Positions 8,183-17,058 of a stretch of 42,823 nt of DNA are shown here, one piece after another. Each line of letters opens with the position of its first letter. Position 1 is the first letter of the stretch. The DNA is taken from the NCBI GenBank assembly GCA_050486105.1, contig JBJHCR010000009.1, positions 1-42,823 on the forward strand. Direction: 5' to 3'. The notes beneath the pieces are model-generated. The model did not search any database, had not been told where the DNA came from, and was given only the letters and a program-made list of their open reading frames with translations. The position numbers and the translations under genes were made by a program. Source of the DNA: JAEXNA01 sp050486105 (GTDB lineage Bacteria > Vulcanimicrobiota > Xenobia > Xenobiales > JADMJV01).

Positions 8183-8899
8183 CTATAGGTCGTTGGGGAA
8201 ACTGTTCTCTGGTCGGATGGTCAAAGCTAGCTCATAGTAATCGTAGGCACGCCTCTGCCCTCCGTATTGGGGTGAGGAAGTATGGCGCTCCTTGAGCTTC
8301 AGATGCACCAAGAAACTGCTCTCTCCCAGTGGACGCTCTATGGAGAACTCGTGTACGTTCTTGCACAAAGCGATATATTGGGGCCGGGCCCCATCGAAGA
8401 GGTTGACAGACGGGTCGTCATAGTACAGGGAAGCGAAGTCGTCTCTAGAGATCGGCAGCGGGGTCTCAGGAGGGGGATTGGGATCGACTCGATGGCGGAT
8501 CAACTGTCCCTCAGGTTCAGTAGTGGCATAGAAAGTCAGATAGCGGTTCCATTTTGGAACTCCGGTCTGCAAGTCGAAATTGATTGAGTTGGTTCGGTCT
8601 TGCCAACTCTGCAGAGTGGCAAAATTGACGACATCTCGGCTGACGGTCTCGCCGTCAACCAAGGCTGCTCTGGTTGAATCGTTGCGCAGTGTGACACTAC
8701 CCAAAGCGCTTCTCTTGAGCTCCGTCTGCAAGCTTTCGATTACTCTCAGGGCATCCATTTGCAGACCGTGCTTGGAGTTCACGTGCTGGAATGACCGAGC
8801 TCCATAACTAAAAAATGAGAAAATCAGCCCTGAGAGCACCATGAAAAGGGCAGAAGCCACAATCACTTCGATGAGTGCAAATCCGCGTTGACTCCTCAT
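8183..8899 (-). CDS. prepilin-type protein, PilW/GspJ-like minor pilin
   Basis: 238 aa. The N-terminus MRSQRGFALIEVIVASALFM is a textbook type III signal: a short basic leader, Gly at -1, Phe at +1, Glu at +5 and a hydrophobic helix. It should be cleaved by prepilin peptidase and assembled into a pilus or pseudopilus. The remainder is a variable beta-rich head with an aromatic C-terminal part. Length and gene order (before the PilX-like gene) suit PilW or GspJ. Its ATG overlaps the stop of the upstream pilin gene (ATGA). Confidence 0.86.
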   Translation of the reverse strand: MRSQRGFALIEVIVASALFMVLSGLIFSFFSYGARSFQHVNSKHGLQMDALRVIESLQTELKRSALGSVTLRNDSTRAALVDGETVSRDVVNFATLQSWQDRTNSINFDLQTGVPKWNRYLTFYATTEPEGQLIRHRVDPNPPPETPLPISRDDFASLYYDDPSVNLFDGARPQYIALCKNVHEFSIERPLGESSFLVHLKLKERHTSSPQYGGQRRAYDYYELALTIRPENSFPNDL

Positions 8900-9390
8900 C
8901 GCCCCCCCGACAAATAGACGATTTTTCCCCGAGTTAGATCCATGCGCCCCATTCCGGCTCGAGCCTCAGCCTCACCCGAGGCGCTCTCCTGCCACCAACG
9001 AACCTCGACTTCCAAGGCCCAGAGTTGGCCGGGATCAGCAGTGAGCCCTTGATCCAGCCGCTCCACTTCAACTCGATACAGATACTCGGTCTTGGGATCA
9101 TTGGCCGAAATCGACAGCATCCCCGAGCCCTCCAAGGGATAGAGGTCGGTGTCGAAGACATCGTCCCTATTATCGGTTAGAATCTCCATTCTCGCCTTTG
9201 CCTGCTCCACCTGACGCTCCATGACCGAATCGGCAAAGAAAGAGCCCGCTGACATGAGAGCATTCTTGTTGCTGTTGCGGATGAGTTGAAAGAACAGGGC
9301 CAAGATCGTCACTAACACGATGGACAATAGGCCACTGGCCACCATGAGTTCCGCGATGGTCAGACCTGTCCTAGACCTCAATCCCAACAT
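8896..9390 (-). CDS. prepilin-type protein, PilV/GspI-like minor pilin
   Basis: 164 aa from ATG 9390; a GTG at 9408 in the same frame adds six residues. The type III signal is MLGLRSRTG followed by LTIAELMVASGLLS, with Gly at -1 and Glu at +5, then the transmembrane helix. The head is about 120 aa and has a predicted helical stretch (SVMERQVEQAKARMEIL). First gene of the operon 9390 to 5884 (three minor pilins). In known systems such trios prime pilus assembly or form the tip complex. Confidence 0.83.
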   Translation of the reverse strand: MLGLRSRTGLTIAELMVASGLLSIVLVTILALFFQLIRNSNKNALMSAGSFFADSVMERQVEQAKARMEILTDNRDDVFDTDLYPLEGSGMLSISANDPKTEYLYRVEVERLDQGLTADPGQLWALEVEVRWWQESASGEAEARAGMGRMDLTRGKIVYLSGGR

Positions 9391-9418
9391 ACGAACAAGA
9401 TACTCCACCTAATTTTAG

Positions 9419-9424
9419 ATTCTA
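9419..9424 (-). promoter_or_regulatory. possible extended -10 element for minor-pilin operon
   Basis: On the minus strand the sequence TGCTAGAAT, an extended -10 (TG-N-TAGAAT), lies about 30 nt upstream of the pilin start at 9390. No good -35 is visible at the right distance, which is acceptable for extended -10 promoters. Weak evidence. Confidence 0.3.
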
Positions 9425-9505
9425 GCAGAACTCTGGACATAATCCACTGAACATTAAATTTTTTTCCCCCAATGGAATGGGTACTTCAGTTAAAGTGTTC
9501 GCCTT

Positions 9506-9838
9506 AAGGTCCAGAAGGTCAAGGACGGTGGTCCGCCCTCAGGGTGGGTGCCAGGCGCCGGGGACCCGGGGACCCGGCCGCAAGGTGGGTGACGGGTCTT
9601 GAACTTCGCAACGTCTGCGACTTCAGCAGGGCTGAGCCTGCGGGTGCCCTCTGGACCTTCGACATCCATAATCTAGAAGGCTGGCCGGAAACCCCCTTGA
9701 CAATGAAATTGTTCCTGCTTGCAGTAAGGTGCAGTGCTCCGAAGCCCGTAATACCTAGTTGTATTTCGAATGAGGAGCGCTGTGCATGACTGTGAGCAGG
9801 GGCGGTTTCAGTTTGAGAGGGTTTCCGGCCAGCCTTCT
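9506..9838. repeat. non-coding region with two adjacent long inverted repeats
   Basis: The 515-bp gap 9391-9904 has no credible gene. It holds two inverted-repeat units side by side. Unit 1: AAGGTCCAGAAGG (9506-9518) pairs with CCCTCTGGACCTT (9647-9659), 13 bp with one mismatch; its interior carries a tandem GGGGACCC duplication near 9570 and small hairpins. Unit 2: a perfect 20-bp pair, AGAAGGCTGGCCGGAAACCC (9675-9694) and its reverse complement (9819-9838), spaced by 124 bp. Such spacing fits a miniature mobile element or a long-range RNA stem downstream of the ABC exporter. No transposase is present. Confidence 0.6.
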
Positions 9839-9904
9839 TGGCACCATACCCTCAGCCGGAATCGATCTGTGCTCCCTTGATTTCATAACCTTCGGGCGAA
9901 CGCG

Positions 9905-11737
9905 TTAACGATACCCAGCCGCCTGCATCTCGAAGAGCTCAGCGTACCGACCACCCAAGGCAACCAGATCTTCATGCGAGCCTTGCTCGATCACCCTCCC
10001 TTCCTGCAGGACGACGATCTCATCAGCCATTCTGACGGTGGAGAAACGGTGAGAGATCAGGATGGCCATTTGGTCTTGAGTTGCCTCCCTGAAGTGGTCA
10101 AAAATCTTGGTTTCGGCCTCGGCATCGATAGCTGAAGTGGGTTCATCCAACACCACGATATCGGCATCGGTGCGCATGAAAGCGCGGGCCAAAGCCACCT
10201 TTTGCCACTGCCCCCCGGACAACTCTCGCCCATCTTCGAACCAGCGCCCCAACTGAGTCTCATAGCCCTTAGAAAGCTCGTTTACGAAGTCGTCAGCCAA
10301 ACCCTTATGAGCTGCTTGGGCCCAGCGGTCCCGCTCTTCGAAATGCTTGACATCGCCCACCCCGATATTTTCACCCAGCAAGAATTGGTAGCGGGTGAAA
10401 TCCTGAAAAATGACACCGATCCGCTCCCTTAATGCTTCTGTCTCCCACATTTCCAGGGGCGTACCATCCAACAGAATTCGTCCTTCCGTAGGGCGATACA
10501 GTCGGGTCAGCAACTTGATCAAGGTGGTTTTCCCTGACCCATTCTCCCCTACGAGAGCCAATTTTCTACCCGGCTTGAGATGGAGGTCGATGCCGTCCAA
10601 GGCCCAGCCCTTAGCTCCTGGATACTGAAATCGAACTCCTTCAAAGCGCACTCCGTCACCCGGGTTCTGCCCCACGGTCATCGCCCCCGATTCCTCGTCC
10701 ACCGGCTCATCCAGAAACTCGTAGAGATTTGCAAGATATAGATTGTCTTCGTACATAGAGCCGATGGCCGATAGGGAGGCGGTGACCGCCCCTTGTCCTT
10801 GCTTGAAGACCAAGAGGTACATGGTCATGTCTCCCAAGGTGATTTCTCCCGAGACGGTGGAAGCCACGACCCAGAGATAGGCTCCATAGAGTGCTATGGT
10901 GCTCAAGAGTCCCAGAGAAAAGCCCCAGAAAGACCGCCTCAAGGTGAGATCCCGATCCTCCTTGTACAGTTTGTGAAAAATGGTGTTAAAGCGCTCTAGA
11001 AAAAGAGGGCCCAGATGGAACAGTTTGACTTCCTTAACGTAGTCTTCCCGAGCCATGAGCATCTCCAGATAGGCCCGCTGCCTGGTCTCTTGAGATTGCC
11101 ATTTGAACAACCGAAAGGCTTCGTCGGAAAAGGCGGCCTCGACGATAAAAAGAGGTAGGCCGGCAGCCAAAAGCAGTAAGACCGCCCAAGGAGAAAAGCC
11201 CACCAAGAGAGCCCCATAGGTCAACAAGCTGATGCTATTTTGGAGCAGACCGAAAGTGCGTTGGACCAAAGACAACGGCCTAGTAGAAGCGCGGCGGCGA
11301 GCTTGGCTGAGACGATCGTAGGTCTTGGCGTCTTCAAAGTGAGCCAGGCTCAATTCTAGGGCCTTCTCCAGGATCATCTGGTTCACGCGCTGGCTCAAGA
11401 GGGCTCGAAGTAAGGCGTCGCAGGCCGAAAGTCCGCGTTGAGCAGCAGCCATAGAGATCACCAAGACGGCTTCGTAGCCGACCACCTGAAGGGCGTAAGC
11501 TCGGTCTGCAGCCTCTCCGCTTTGGGCCGCTGCCAAAACGGCGTCTACTAGGAGCTTCGAAATATAGGCGATGCCTCCGGGCAGTGCTCCGGCAATGACG
11601 GTCAGAACGGCAAACCAAACAGCAAGTTTAGGGCTGGTAGCCCAGACCAATCTCAAGGCCGCTCGGCTATAGCCGAAGACCTTTAAGAACTCACTGGGAC
11701 GAAGTTTTGGGCGGGCCTTGGAAATCGGTGGGGTCAT
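9905..11737 (-). CDS. ABC exporter half-transporter (TM domain fused to ATPase)
   Basis: 610 aa with the type I exporter layout. The N-terminal 330 residues form a six-helix transmembrane domain and the C-terminal 250 are the nucleotide-binding domain. ATPase motifs are complete: Walker A GENGSGKTT (around residue 396), Q-loop FQDFTRYQ, signature LSGGQWQKVALAR, Walker B IVVLDEP, D-loop SAIDAEAE and switch ISHRFSTV. It should work as a homodimer. The substrate cannot be deduced; similar proteins export lipids, peptides or drugs. Last gene of a probable minus-strand operon with the AIM24-like and USP genes (gaps 50 and 41 nt). Confidence 0.92.
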   Translation of the reverse strand: MTPPISKARPKLRPSEFLKVFGYSRAALRLVWATSPKLAVWFAVLTVIAGALPGGIAYISKLLVDAVLAAAQSGEAADRAYALQVVGYEAVLVISMAAAQRGLSACDALLRALLSQRVNQMILEKALELSLAHFEDAKTYDRLSQARRRASTRPLSLVQRTFGLLQNSISLLTYGALLVGFSPWAVLLLLAAGLPLFIVEAAFSDEAFRLFKWQSQETRQRAYLEMLMAREDYVKEVKLFHLGPLFLERFNTIFHKLYKEDRDLTLRRSFWGFSLGLLSTIALYGAYLWVVASTVSGEITLGDMTMYLLVFKQGQGAVTASLSAIGSMYEDNLYLANLYEFLDEPVDEESGAMTVGQNPGDGVRFEGVRFQYPGAKGWALDGIDLHLKPGRKLALVGENGSGKTTLIKLLTRLYRPTEGRILLDGTPLEMWETEALRERIGVIFQDFTRYQFLLGENIGVGDVKHFEERDRWAQAAHKGLADDFVNELSKGYETQLGRWFEDGRELSGGQWQKVALARAFMRTDADIVVLDEPTSAIDAEAETKIFDHFREATQDQMAILISHRFSTVRMADEIVVLQEGRVIEQGSHEDLVALGGRYAELFEMQAAGYR

Positions 11738-11787
11738 GCCGAGAAGGGCGTTCGAAAGGCGAGCGAGTTAAGCCTCTCCAGGGTGGC

Positions 11788-12465
11788 CTAATCTCCTTTT
11801 CGGTCCTTAAGTGGGCGGTATGGATAAATGGCATTTGCCAACGAACGCGGTGAGCGGCTCTGAACCCAAAGCCTTCCCTGCCCCGTGAAGCGTACGATCA
11901 GCTGGTCTCCGAAGAGAAAGTTTCGAATCGTCTTACCGCTTCTCTCCACCGAGTAGTCCAGACGAGCGTCCCAAGCCACGGCATAGCCGTTGTCGACAAG
12001 ATAGTCACCGGCCACGTCGATCTGCTGAATGTCACCATACCCGTACCAGAAGAGAGTGCCGGTTCCACTCGCCTGGAGAAGAAACAGCCCTTCTGCGAAC
12101 AGACCTTTCATTCCCTGAAACTTGGGCTCGAGCAAAACCTGGGGGCCCGAGGCAAGGAAAGCACCCTCCTCGAGCACTAGGGGTCCCTCGTCCATATCGG
12201 TTGCTCGAATATCTCCAGCGGGACCAGGAGTCAAGCCGATCCTGGCTCCGTCTCGCTTGCTGGTGAACTCGTTCTGAAAGAAGGATTCACCACCCAGAAT
12301 CTTCCGAGTGACTGACGACTTGACTCCCCCTCTGGCTCTGGGATTCAAGGTGAAATGAGGGTCCATCCAGGCCATAGCCGCAGCTTCAGCGACTAGAATT
12401 TCACCCTGCTGAAGGGAAACCTCTAAGACCGGATAGCTTCCATCGCAGATCACCTGGTAATGCAC
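11788..12465 (-). CDS. AIM24 family protein (TIGR00266-like)
   Basis: 225 aa from GTG 12465 preceded by a G-rich site (GGGGGTAGGG). The sequence has the features of the AIM24/DUF124 family: an opening GSYPVLEVSLQQGEILVAEA, then the glycine-rich middle with ILGGESFFQNEF, and repeated beta hairpins such as GTGTLFWYGYG. The family adopts a beta-roll or double-stranded beta-helix fold and its biochemical role is unknown in bacteria (the mitochondrial homologue affects membrane organisation). No signal peptide. It lies between a stress protein and an ABC exporter, which may point to an envelope-stress role, but that is inference. Confidence 0.85.
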   Translation of the reverse strand: MHYQVICDGSYPVLEVSLQQGEILVAEAAAMAWMDPHFTLNPRARGGVKSSVTRKILGGESFFQNEFTSKRDGARIGLTPGPAGDIRATDMDEGPLVLEEGAFLASGPQVLLEPKFQGMKGLFAEGLFLLQASGTGTLFWYGYGDIQQIDVAGDYLVDNGYAVAWDARLDYSVERSGKTIRNFLFGDQLIVRFTGQGRLWVQSRSPRSLANAIYPYRPLKDRKGD

Positions 12466-12506
12466 AATCCCTACCCCCTACTCAAATTCATTCGGCAAAA
12501 TGACCC

Positions 12507-13388
12507 TCAGGCCCCATGGTGAACCACCAGCACCGGCAGGGTAGCTTTCTGCAAGACGCTCTCGGTGACGCTGCCAAGAATCCATCGCACGAAGCCCGAT
12601 CGTCCGTGGCTCCCCAGAACAACCAAGTCGCAGCCTTCTTCCTCTGCGGCTTCCAAGATTTTATGTCCTGGCCCGGAATAGCTAACCCTGGTCTCCACTC
12701 TCAAGTCTTCAAGCTTAGCCTTCATGAGATTGAGGTAGCTTTCTGCTTCGTCTTTTTCCCACTGAAAATACTCCGGAACCGGAACCTGGGCCCGCTGCAC
12801 ACAATCGATGCCTTGGTAAAGAATAAGGTCGGCTTGCTGAGCCCGGGCCAAGTCTGCAGCGCGTTGAAGAACCAACTCGCCCACGGCGGAACCATCGAGA
12901 GCCACCAGAATTCTGGAAACTTGCGGTGAGGATTCCGATGCAGCCTCATCATCCTCCCCGCGGTTATTGATGACCAAGATGTCCGTCGAGGTCCCCCTGA
13001 CGACCTTGGTCGCCACACTGCCCATTAGCCAACGGCCAATCCCAGAGCGCCCGTGGCTTGCCATCACGATGAGGTCGGCCTCTTCTCCCTCGCGGAGGAT
13101 CTCTTCAGCAGGCTCTCCTATGGTTTGCAAACCGCGAACTTCTAGAGGAGCGAGTTCTGCCTGCTTCTCTCTCAGATAATCTTTGATCTGCTCTTTAAGG
13201 CTGTCGTCGAAGAGGGCCGTGGACGGGAGTGCCAACTCCGGGGTCTGATAATAGAGCATGGACGGAAGCTGATAGCTACGCAAGAGCACGATATCCCAAT
13301 CCGACTTCGAAGCCAACAGTCGAAGCCACGGAAATACCGACTCGCTGAGGGGCGAGCCATCCAGGGGTACTAAAACTCTCTGAGACAT
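12507..13388 (-). CDS. tandem-domain universal stress protein (UspA family)
   Basis: 293 aa from ATG 13388, which has GGAGG 8 nt upstream. Two UspA domains are present, about residues 1-145 and 155-293. Both start with the beta-strand phrase RVLVPLDGS or RILVALDGS. The ATP-binding motif Gx2Gx9GS is complete in the second domain (GSHGRSGFVRWILGS) and has Ala for the first Gly in the first domain (ASHGRSGIGRWLMGS). Cytoplasmic. Such proteins bind ATP and help survival under starvation or oxidative stress. First gene of a minus-strand run and divergent from the subtilase. Confidence 0.93.
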   Translation of the reverse strand: MSQRVLVPLDGSPLSESVFPWLRLLASKSDWDIVLLRSYQLPSMLYYQTPELALPSTALFDDSLKEQIKDYLREKQAELAPLEVRGLQTIGEPAEEILREGEEADLIVMASHGRSGIGRWLMGSVATKVVRGTSTDILVINNRGEDDEAASESSPQVSRILVALDGSAVGELVLQRAADLARAQQADLILYQGIDCVQRAQVPVPEYFQWEKDEAESYLNLMKAKLEDLRVETRVSYSGPGHKILEAAEEEGCDLVVLGSHGRSGFVRWILGSVTESVLQKATLPVLVVHHGA

Positions 13389-13470
13389 AGGGACAACCTC
13401 CAAATCCTATGACAGGCCTTCGGAGCCGGCTTTCAGGGCCCTTTCAGATGTCATTTCTATACTCTTGAGT

Positions 13471-14817
13471 ATGGAAGCGGTCCGCTCATACGGCTCTTTA
13501 GGCAGTTCCCTCAGAATGGAGCGCCCCACTGAAACTATAGGGCCTCTAAAGACGAGCGGCGCCGGTGTGGGAGTCGCGGTCCTCGATTCCGGTGTTTATC
13601 CCCATCCCGACCTCGACGATCGCCTGGTGGCTTCGGTCACCTTCTATAAGGATACCAGGCCGGATCGGGACGAACTCGGCCACGGAACCGCCACCGCCGG
13701 GGTGATCGCCGCCAACGGAAACTCCTCCAACGGACAGATCACCGGAGTGGCTCCCGGGGCGAACCTGATCAACCTGAAAGTCCTGACTCCAGAGAACGGA
13801 GACGATCCGGTTCAAGGATATTCCAGCATGCTGAGCGCCCTGGACTGGACAATCGCCAACAAGGACAAATTCAACATCAAGGTTCTAAACATCTCCGGAG
13901 GGTTCTCTCCGATCAGGCAAAACGACGCCAACGGACAGTTCTCGGCCTATATCGACCCTTTCGGCACAGCCATTCAGAAGGTGGTGGATGCCGGAATCGT
14001 GGTGGTGGCTGCCGCCGGCAACGACGGCCCGAAACCCAACAGCATCATCCGCACCCCCAATCACAATCCGGCGGTGATCACCGTAGGTGCCCTGGACAGC
14101 CAGGGGACGCCCGAAGATCCCAGCGACGACACCGTGGCGGCGTTCTCTAGCCGTGGACCGGCTTTGGGTGGAGCGCTCAAGCCAGACCTAGTGGCCTCTG
14201 GAGTTGGAATTTTGACCACTCTGGCCCCACATTCGGTCATGAGTCAGGAAAACGAAGAAAAAGCTGCTCGACTTAAGAGTTATCAGAGTCTTGAGGGCCC
14301 GGATCTGTTGGCCCAACTGCAGCAGGATACCAGTCAGAAAAAATTGAGTTCCAAAATCCTAGCTCCAGCAGTAGCCCACTTGAAAGCTTTGCTTCCTCCA
14401 GAATTGGCCGGCAAGGTGCCCACCGGCTCTCCTGAGGCCGAAAGCAAGGGAGCACTGATGCTGACCCAAGCATTGGTCGCCCGGGGGGTCATCGATACCG
14501 AGTCTCAGGGCTTTGAAGAGGCTCTTAGCGAAGTGCGTCATGCCCTGGACCAAGGCTTGAGCCCTCGACCCACTCGGGGCTTCACCGAAGACGGTAGACC
14601 CGCTTACATAGCCCTGGACGGCACCTCTTTCGCCACCCCCGTCGTATCCGGGGTGATCGCCCACATGTTTGAAGTCAATCCAAACTTGAGCCCGAGTCAG
14701 GTCAAGGACATCCTGACCGAGACCGCCAACCCCATTTCCGATCGCGACCCCAACGCGGTCGGAGCCGGGGCCTTGAACGCACAGGCGGCCATCGCCCGGG
14801 CAGCTGAATATTCATAG
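13471..14817 (+). CDS. S8 family serine peptidase (subtilase) without signal peptide
   Basis: 448 aa from ATG 13471; the true start is uncertain because no Shine-Dalgarno is clear, and ATG 13516 is also possible. The catalytic triad is intact: D39 in VLDSGV, H71 in GHGTATAG and S386 in GTSFATP; the oxyanion Asn lies in AAAGNDGP. Two things are unusual. There is neither signal peptide nor inhibitor propeptide, so it is intracellular or exported by another route. A helical insertion of about 110 residues (roughly 260-370, rich in Ala, Leu, Glu, Gln) separates the oxyanion region from the catalytic Ser. It converges with the acetyltransferase at 14812, the stops overlapping by 6 bp. Confidence 0.92.
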   Translation: MEAVRSYGSLGSSLRMERPTETIGPLKTSGAGVGVAVLDSGVYPHPDLDDRLVASVTFYKDTRPDRDELGHGTATAGVIAANGNSSNGQITGVAPGANLINLKVLTPENGDDPVQGYSSMLSALDWTIANKDKFNIKVLNISGGFSPIRQNDANGQFSAYIDPFGTAIQKVVDAGIVVVAAAGNDGPKPNSIIRTPNHNPAVITVGALDSQGTPEDPSDDTVAAFSSRGPALGGALKPDLVASGVGILTTLAPHSVMSQENEEKAARLKSYQSLEGPDLLAQLQQDTSQKKLSSKILAPAVAHLKALLPPELAGKVPTGSPEAESKGALMLTQALVARGVIDTESQGFEEALSEVRHALDQGLSPRPTRGFTEDGRPAYIALDGTSFATPVVSGVIAHMFEVNPNLSPSQVKDILTETANPISDRDPNAVGAGALNAQAAIARAAEYS

Positions 14818-15357
14818 AGCCATTCCGTAGAGAAACTCCAGATCTAGGGCTTCACCTACGGGAAAACGGAACGAACCTATGGTGCGAAATCCCGCCTCTT
14901 GATAGAACTTTTGAGCCCGGTAGTTTCTCTCCCAGACGCTCAGGTAGACAAAGTCGGCTGCTGCCCGGTACCGGGCAAAACTCAAGATATAGGCCAGAGC
15001 GATGGGTCCCAAACCTTGCCCCTGGTGTTCCTGGAGAAAATAGAGCTTATCTAAGAGAAAAGGTCTCTTCCCCGGAACCTTAACTTTGTCTCGGTAGCGA
15101 GTGGTGGGAGCCTGCCATTTCAGGTATCCCGTGCGCACCCCGTCCAAAAGGACGAATCTAAAGCCATTGGTGGGATCCGCAAGCTCACTCCGAATAGTCT
15201 CCAGGCTCAGATACTCATCAAGGTACGCATCAAGGTCCGCCGATTTGTAGTGGGTGAAGGTATTCGAGAAGGTGGACCTTGCCATACTTGTGAGGGTTTG
15301 AACATCGCAAGCCGGTGCCTCAGGTCCGATGGGTTCGAAGGTTACAACATAAGACAT
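14812..15357 (-). CDS. GNAT family N-acetyltransferase
   Basis: 181 aa from ATG 15357. It has the GNAT core: strand beta-4 (LLDKLYFL) leads into the acetyl-CoA loop QGQGLGPIAL (motif A, Q/RxxGxG/A), followed by YLSVWERNYRAQKFYQEAGF, the usual beta-5/alpha-4 phrase with an Asn and the xFYxxxGF signature. The N-terminal THYKSADLDAYLDEYLS is typical of the RimI-like subgroup that modifies small molecules or protein N-termini. The substrate is unknown. It is the only minus-strand gene between plus-strand neighbours and overlaps the subtilase gene end-to-end. Confidence 0.9.
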   Translation of the reverse strand: MSYVVTFEPIGPEAPACDVQTLTSMARSTFSNTFTHYKSADLDAYLDEYLSLETIRSELADPTNGFRFVLLDGVRTGYLKWQAPTTRYRDKVKVPGKRPFLLDKLYFLQEHQGQGLGPIALAYILSFARYRAAADFVYLSVWERNYRAQKFYQEAGFRTIGSFRFPVGEALDLEFLYGMAL

Positions 15358-15438
15358 AAGAGCAGGTTTGGCGGCTTCGATTCGAGCCCTTCCGAGAGCG
15401 ATAAAGGAAGCTGGACCGCCAGGCTAAAAATATCTCTG

Positions 15439-16818
15439 ATGCGACCAAACCACGGCTCTCTCGACCGGTTTCTTGGCGATGCCGCCGAACTGGGAAAACT
15501 GGATTCCCAGGGCTCCTTCACCATCGCCGGAGAGGCAGCCATCGGGAAGTTGGCCTCCTTCCAGCTTCCTAGAAAGAGCGCCTGGGTGCTGAAGCTTGTC
15601 CAAGCAGCGGTGACTTCTGGAGCACCAAGCCTTGCCATCACTCAATCGAGGAAGACCACCACATTCACTTTTCAGCCCCGATGCGAAATCGACATTTCCG
15701 ACCTCCAACAAGCTCTCACTGAAGTGGAGCACTCAGCTCCTGCCCCTATTGCCCACCTAGCCACCGGGCTTCGGGCCGTGGGATTTGGAGACCGTCGCGC
15801 CTTCACTCTCGCCTTGGAAACCGACGGCCATCGAGAGCTCTTCGGCTGGAACTTGACCCAGTTGGCCAGGCAATCCGAAGCCCAAACAAACCAAACCTCC
15901 ACCACCATAACTCTGGGAGTGGCGTTCCCTGCCGAAGAGTCCGGTTGGGTTCTAGGGGGACTGATGCGCTCTGCAGGACGAGTCACCGACGAATATCTCG
16001 AACTCTTGACTTCCTGCGAGGCCTGTCCGATTCCCGTAACCCTGGACGGTCGTCGTCTGGACAATCTTAACGCGAGCCGTAAAGAACCAGGCGGAGAAAT
16101 CGGGACCACGGCCTTATTGAGTTTGGGCTGGCCCACCAAGGGTAACTCGGCCTCAGAACTTCCCAACCTTTCAGTCCCCCAGGGCATAGAGCGAAGCGAC
16201 CAGAGTATTCGAGTCACCGATCGCTTCGAGGACTCGCGATTGTTCTTTTTTGCCGGAGAGGAATCGGTGATCGGCGCTTCTGTCTTGATTCGACTGAACT
16301 ATCATTTCAAGATCGACAGTCATCGTTCTAAAAACAGCTCATTCAAGTTCACTTCTATCGCGAAAACGTCTTATTGCCACTGGGTCTTAGACGGGGTGGT
16401 TTGTCATCGAGACGTCCTGCTGTCCAAACCGTTTGCCACTTCGGCTGACATTTATCTCTCAGCCGAGGGGCTGTCTACGGATTTGAGCGGATTGACCCTT
16501 GGAGATGCTGGAGAGCGAAAATATCGAATGCTGTGCGCCTGTCCCGAGGTTGCAATTCAAGCCAAGAGGACTATGGAGGCGATCAAAGACCACGTTCCCA
16601 GACCTTTCAGTTTGCACACCGCCCTCTACGGAACCCTAGGAATCTTCGCTCTATTAGCGGTACCCACCTCGGCCGGAAAATCGATGGTGGGAGCAGTGGT
16701 GGCTGTCAATGCTGCTCTGTCGGCCTACGACAAGAACAAGATCATGAGCGATTGCTTGGTCCACCTGGAGCGCCTCACAGCTGAGTTGACCTTGAGGAAC
16801 CGCAAGCTTTCAAGGTGA
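15439..16818 (+). CDS. membrane protein with degenerate GHKL-ATPase-like N-terminus (paralogue of 34995-36266)
   Basis: 459 aa from ATG 15439; the start is chosen because it lines up with the N-terminus of the paralogue at 34995 (GSLDRFL against QSLESFL). No known family is certain. The N-terminal region resembles a GHKL (Hsp90/MutL) ATP-binding fold in pattern only: WVLKLVQAAVTSGAPSLAI parallels the MutL-type ELVENSLDAGA N-box, but the Mg-binding Asn and the catalytic acid are missing. A shared phrase LLTSCEACPIPVTLDGR marks the middle. Residues about 395-440 form two hydrophobic segments near the C-terminus. No signal peptide, so the large N-terminal part is probably cytoplasmic with a C-terminal anchor. 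It probably does not bind ATP. A MITE-like element follows immediately. Confidence 0.7.
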   Translation: MRPNHGSLDRFLGDAAELGKLDSQGSFTIAGEAAIGKLASFQLPRKSAWVLKLVQAAVTSGAPSLAITQSRKTTTFTFQPRCEIDISDLQQALTEVEHSAPAPIAHLATGLRAVGFGDRRAFTLALETDGHRELFGWNLTQLARQSEAQTNQTSTTITLGVAFPAEESGWVLGGLMRSAGRVTDEYLELLTSCEACPIPVTLDGRRLDNLNASRKEPGGEIGTTALLSLGWPTKGNSASELPNLSVPQGIERSDQSIRVTDRFEDSRLFFFAGEESVIGASVLIRLNYHFKIDSHRSKNSSFKFTSIAKTSYCHWVLDGVVCHRDVLLSKPFATSADIYLSAEGLSTDLSGLTLGDAGERKYRMLCACPEVAIQAKRTMEAIKDHVPRPFSLHTALYGTLGIFALLAVPTSAGKSMVGAVVAVNAALSAYDKNKIMSDCLVHLERLTAELTLRNRKLSR

Positions 16819-16823
16819 GGACT

Positions 16824-17058
16824 ACTTCTCTCTAAGGATCTGGTCCGAAATAACTTCCCGGTTTGGGCCGCCGATGCATCGGGGACCCTCTGGGTGCTGG
16901 CAGCGTTGGTTCTCGCTTAAGTATTCTCGATATCAGTGCAACGTCTGTGAAGTTCGTCCCTACTGAATGGTGGTCAGGCGCCGGGTCCTCGACAACCGAA
17001 AATAGAAAGTTATTCCGGACCAGATCCTAAGGGGGGCACTGTACTCCTAGAGAGAAGT
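16824..17058. repeat. 235-bp MITE-like element with long terminal inverted repeats
   Basis: It fills the gap between the gene ending at 16818 and the DUF924 gene. Left arm 16824-16856; right arm 17007-17058. The innermost 22 bp (AAGTTATTYCGGACCAGATC and on) match with one mismatch, and the outermost 11 bp (ACTTCTCTCTA with TAGAGAGAAGT) match perfectly; the right arm has a 19-nt insertion between these two parts. Inside lies a 12-bp perfect palindrome CCGATGCATCGG (16871-16882). There is no ORF. Either a non-autonomous mobile element or a long RNA hairpin. Confidence 0.65.

Noticed and set aside
9544..9789. 81-codon plus-strand ORF in the 9.4-9.9 kb gap
   Set aside because: It crosses the inverted repeats, has no ribosome site, and looks like translated repeat DNA.
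13458..13463. TATACT as -10 of a leaderless promoter for the subtilase gene
   Set aside because: No -35 element at a suitable distance, and the translation start of this gene is itself uncertain.
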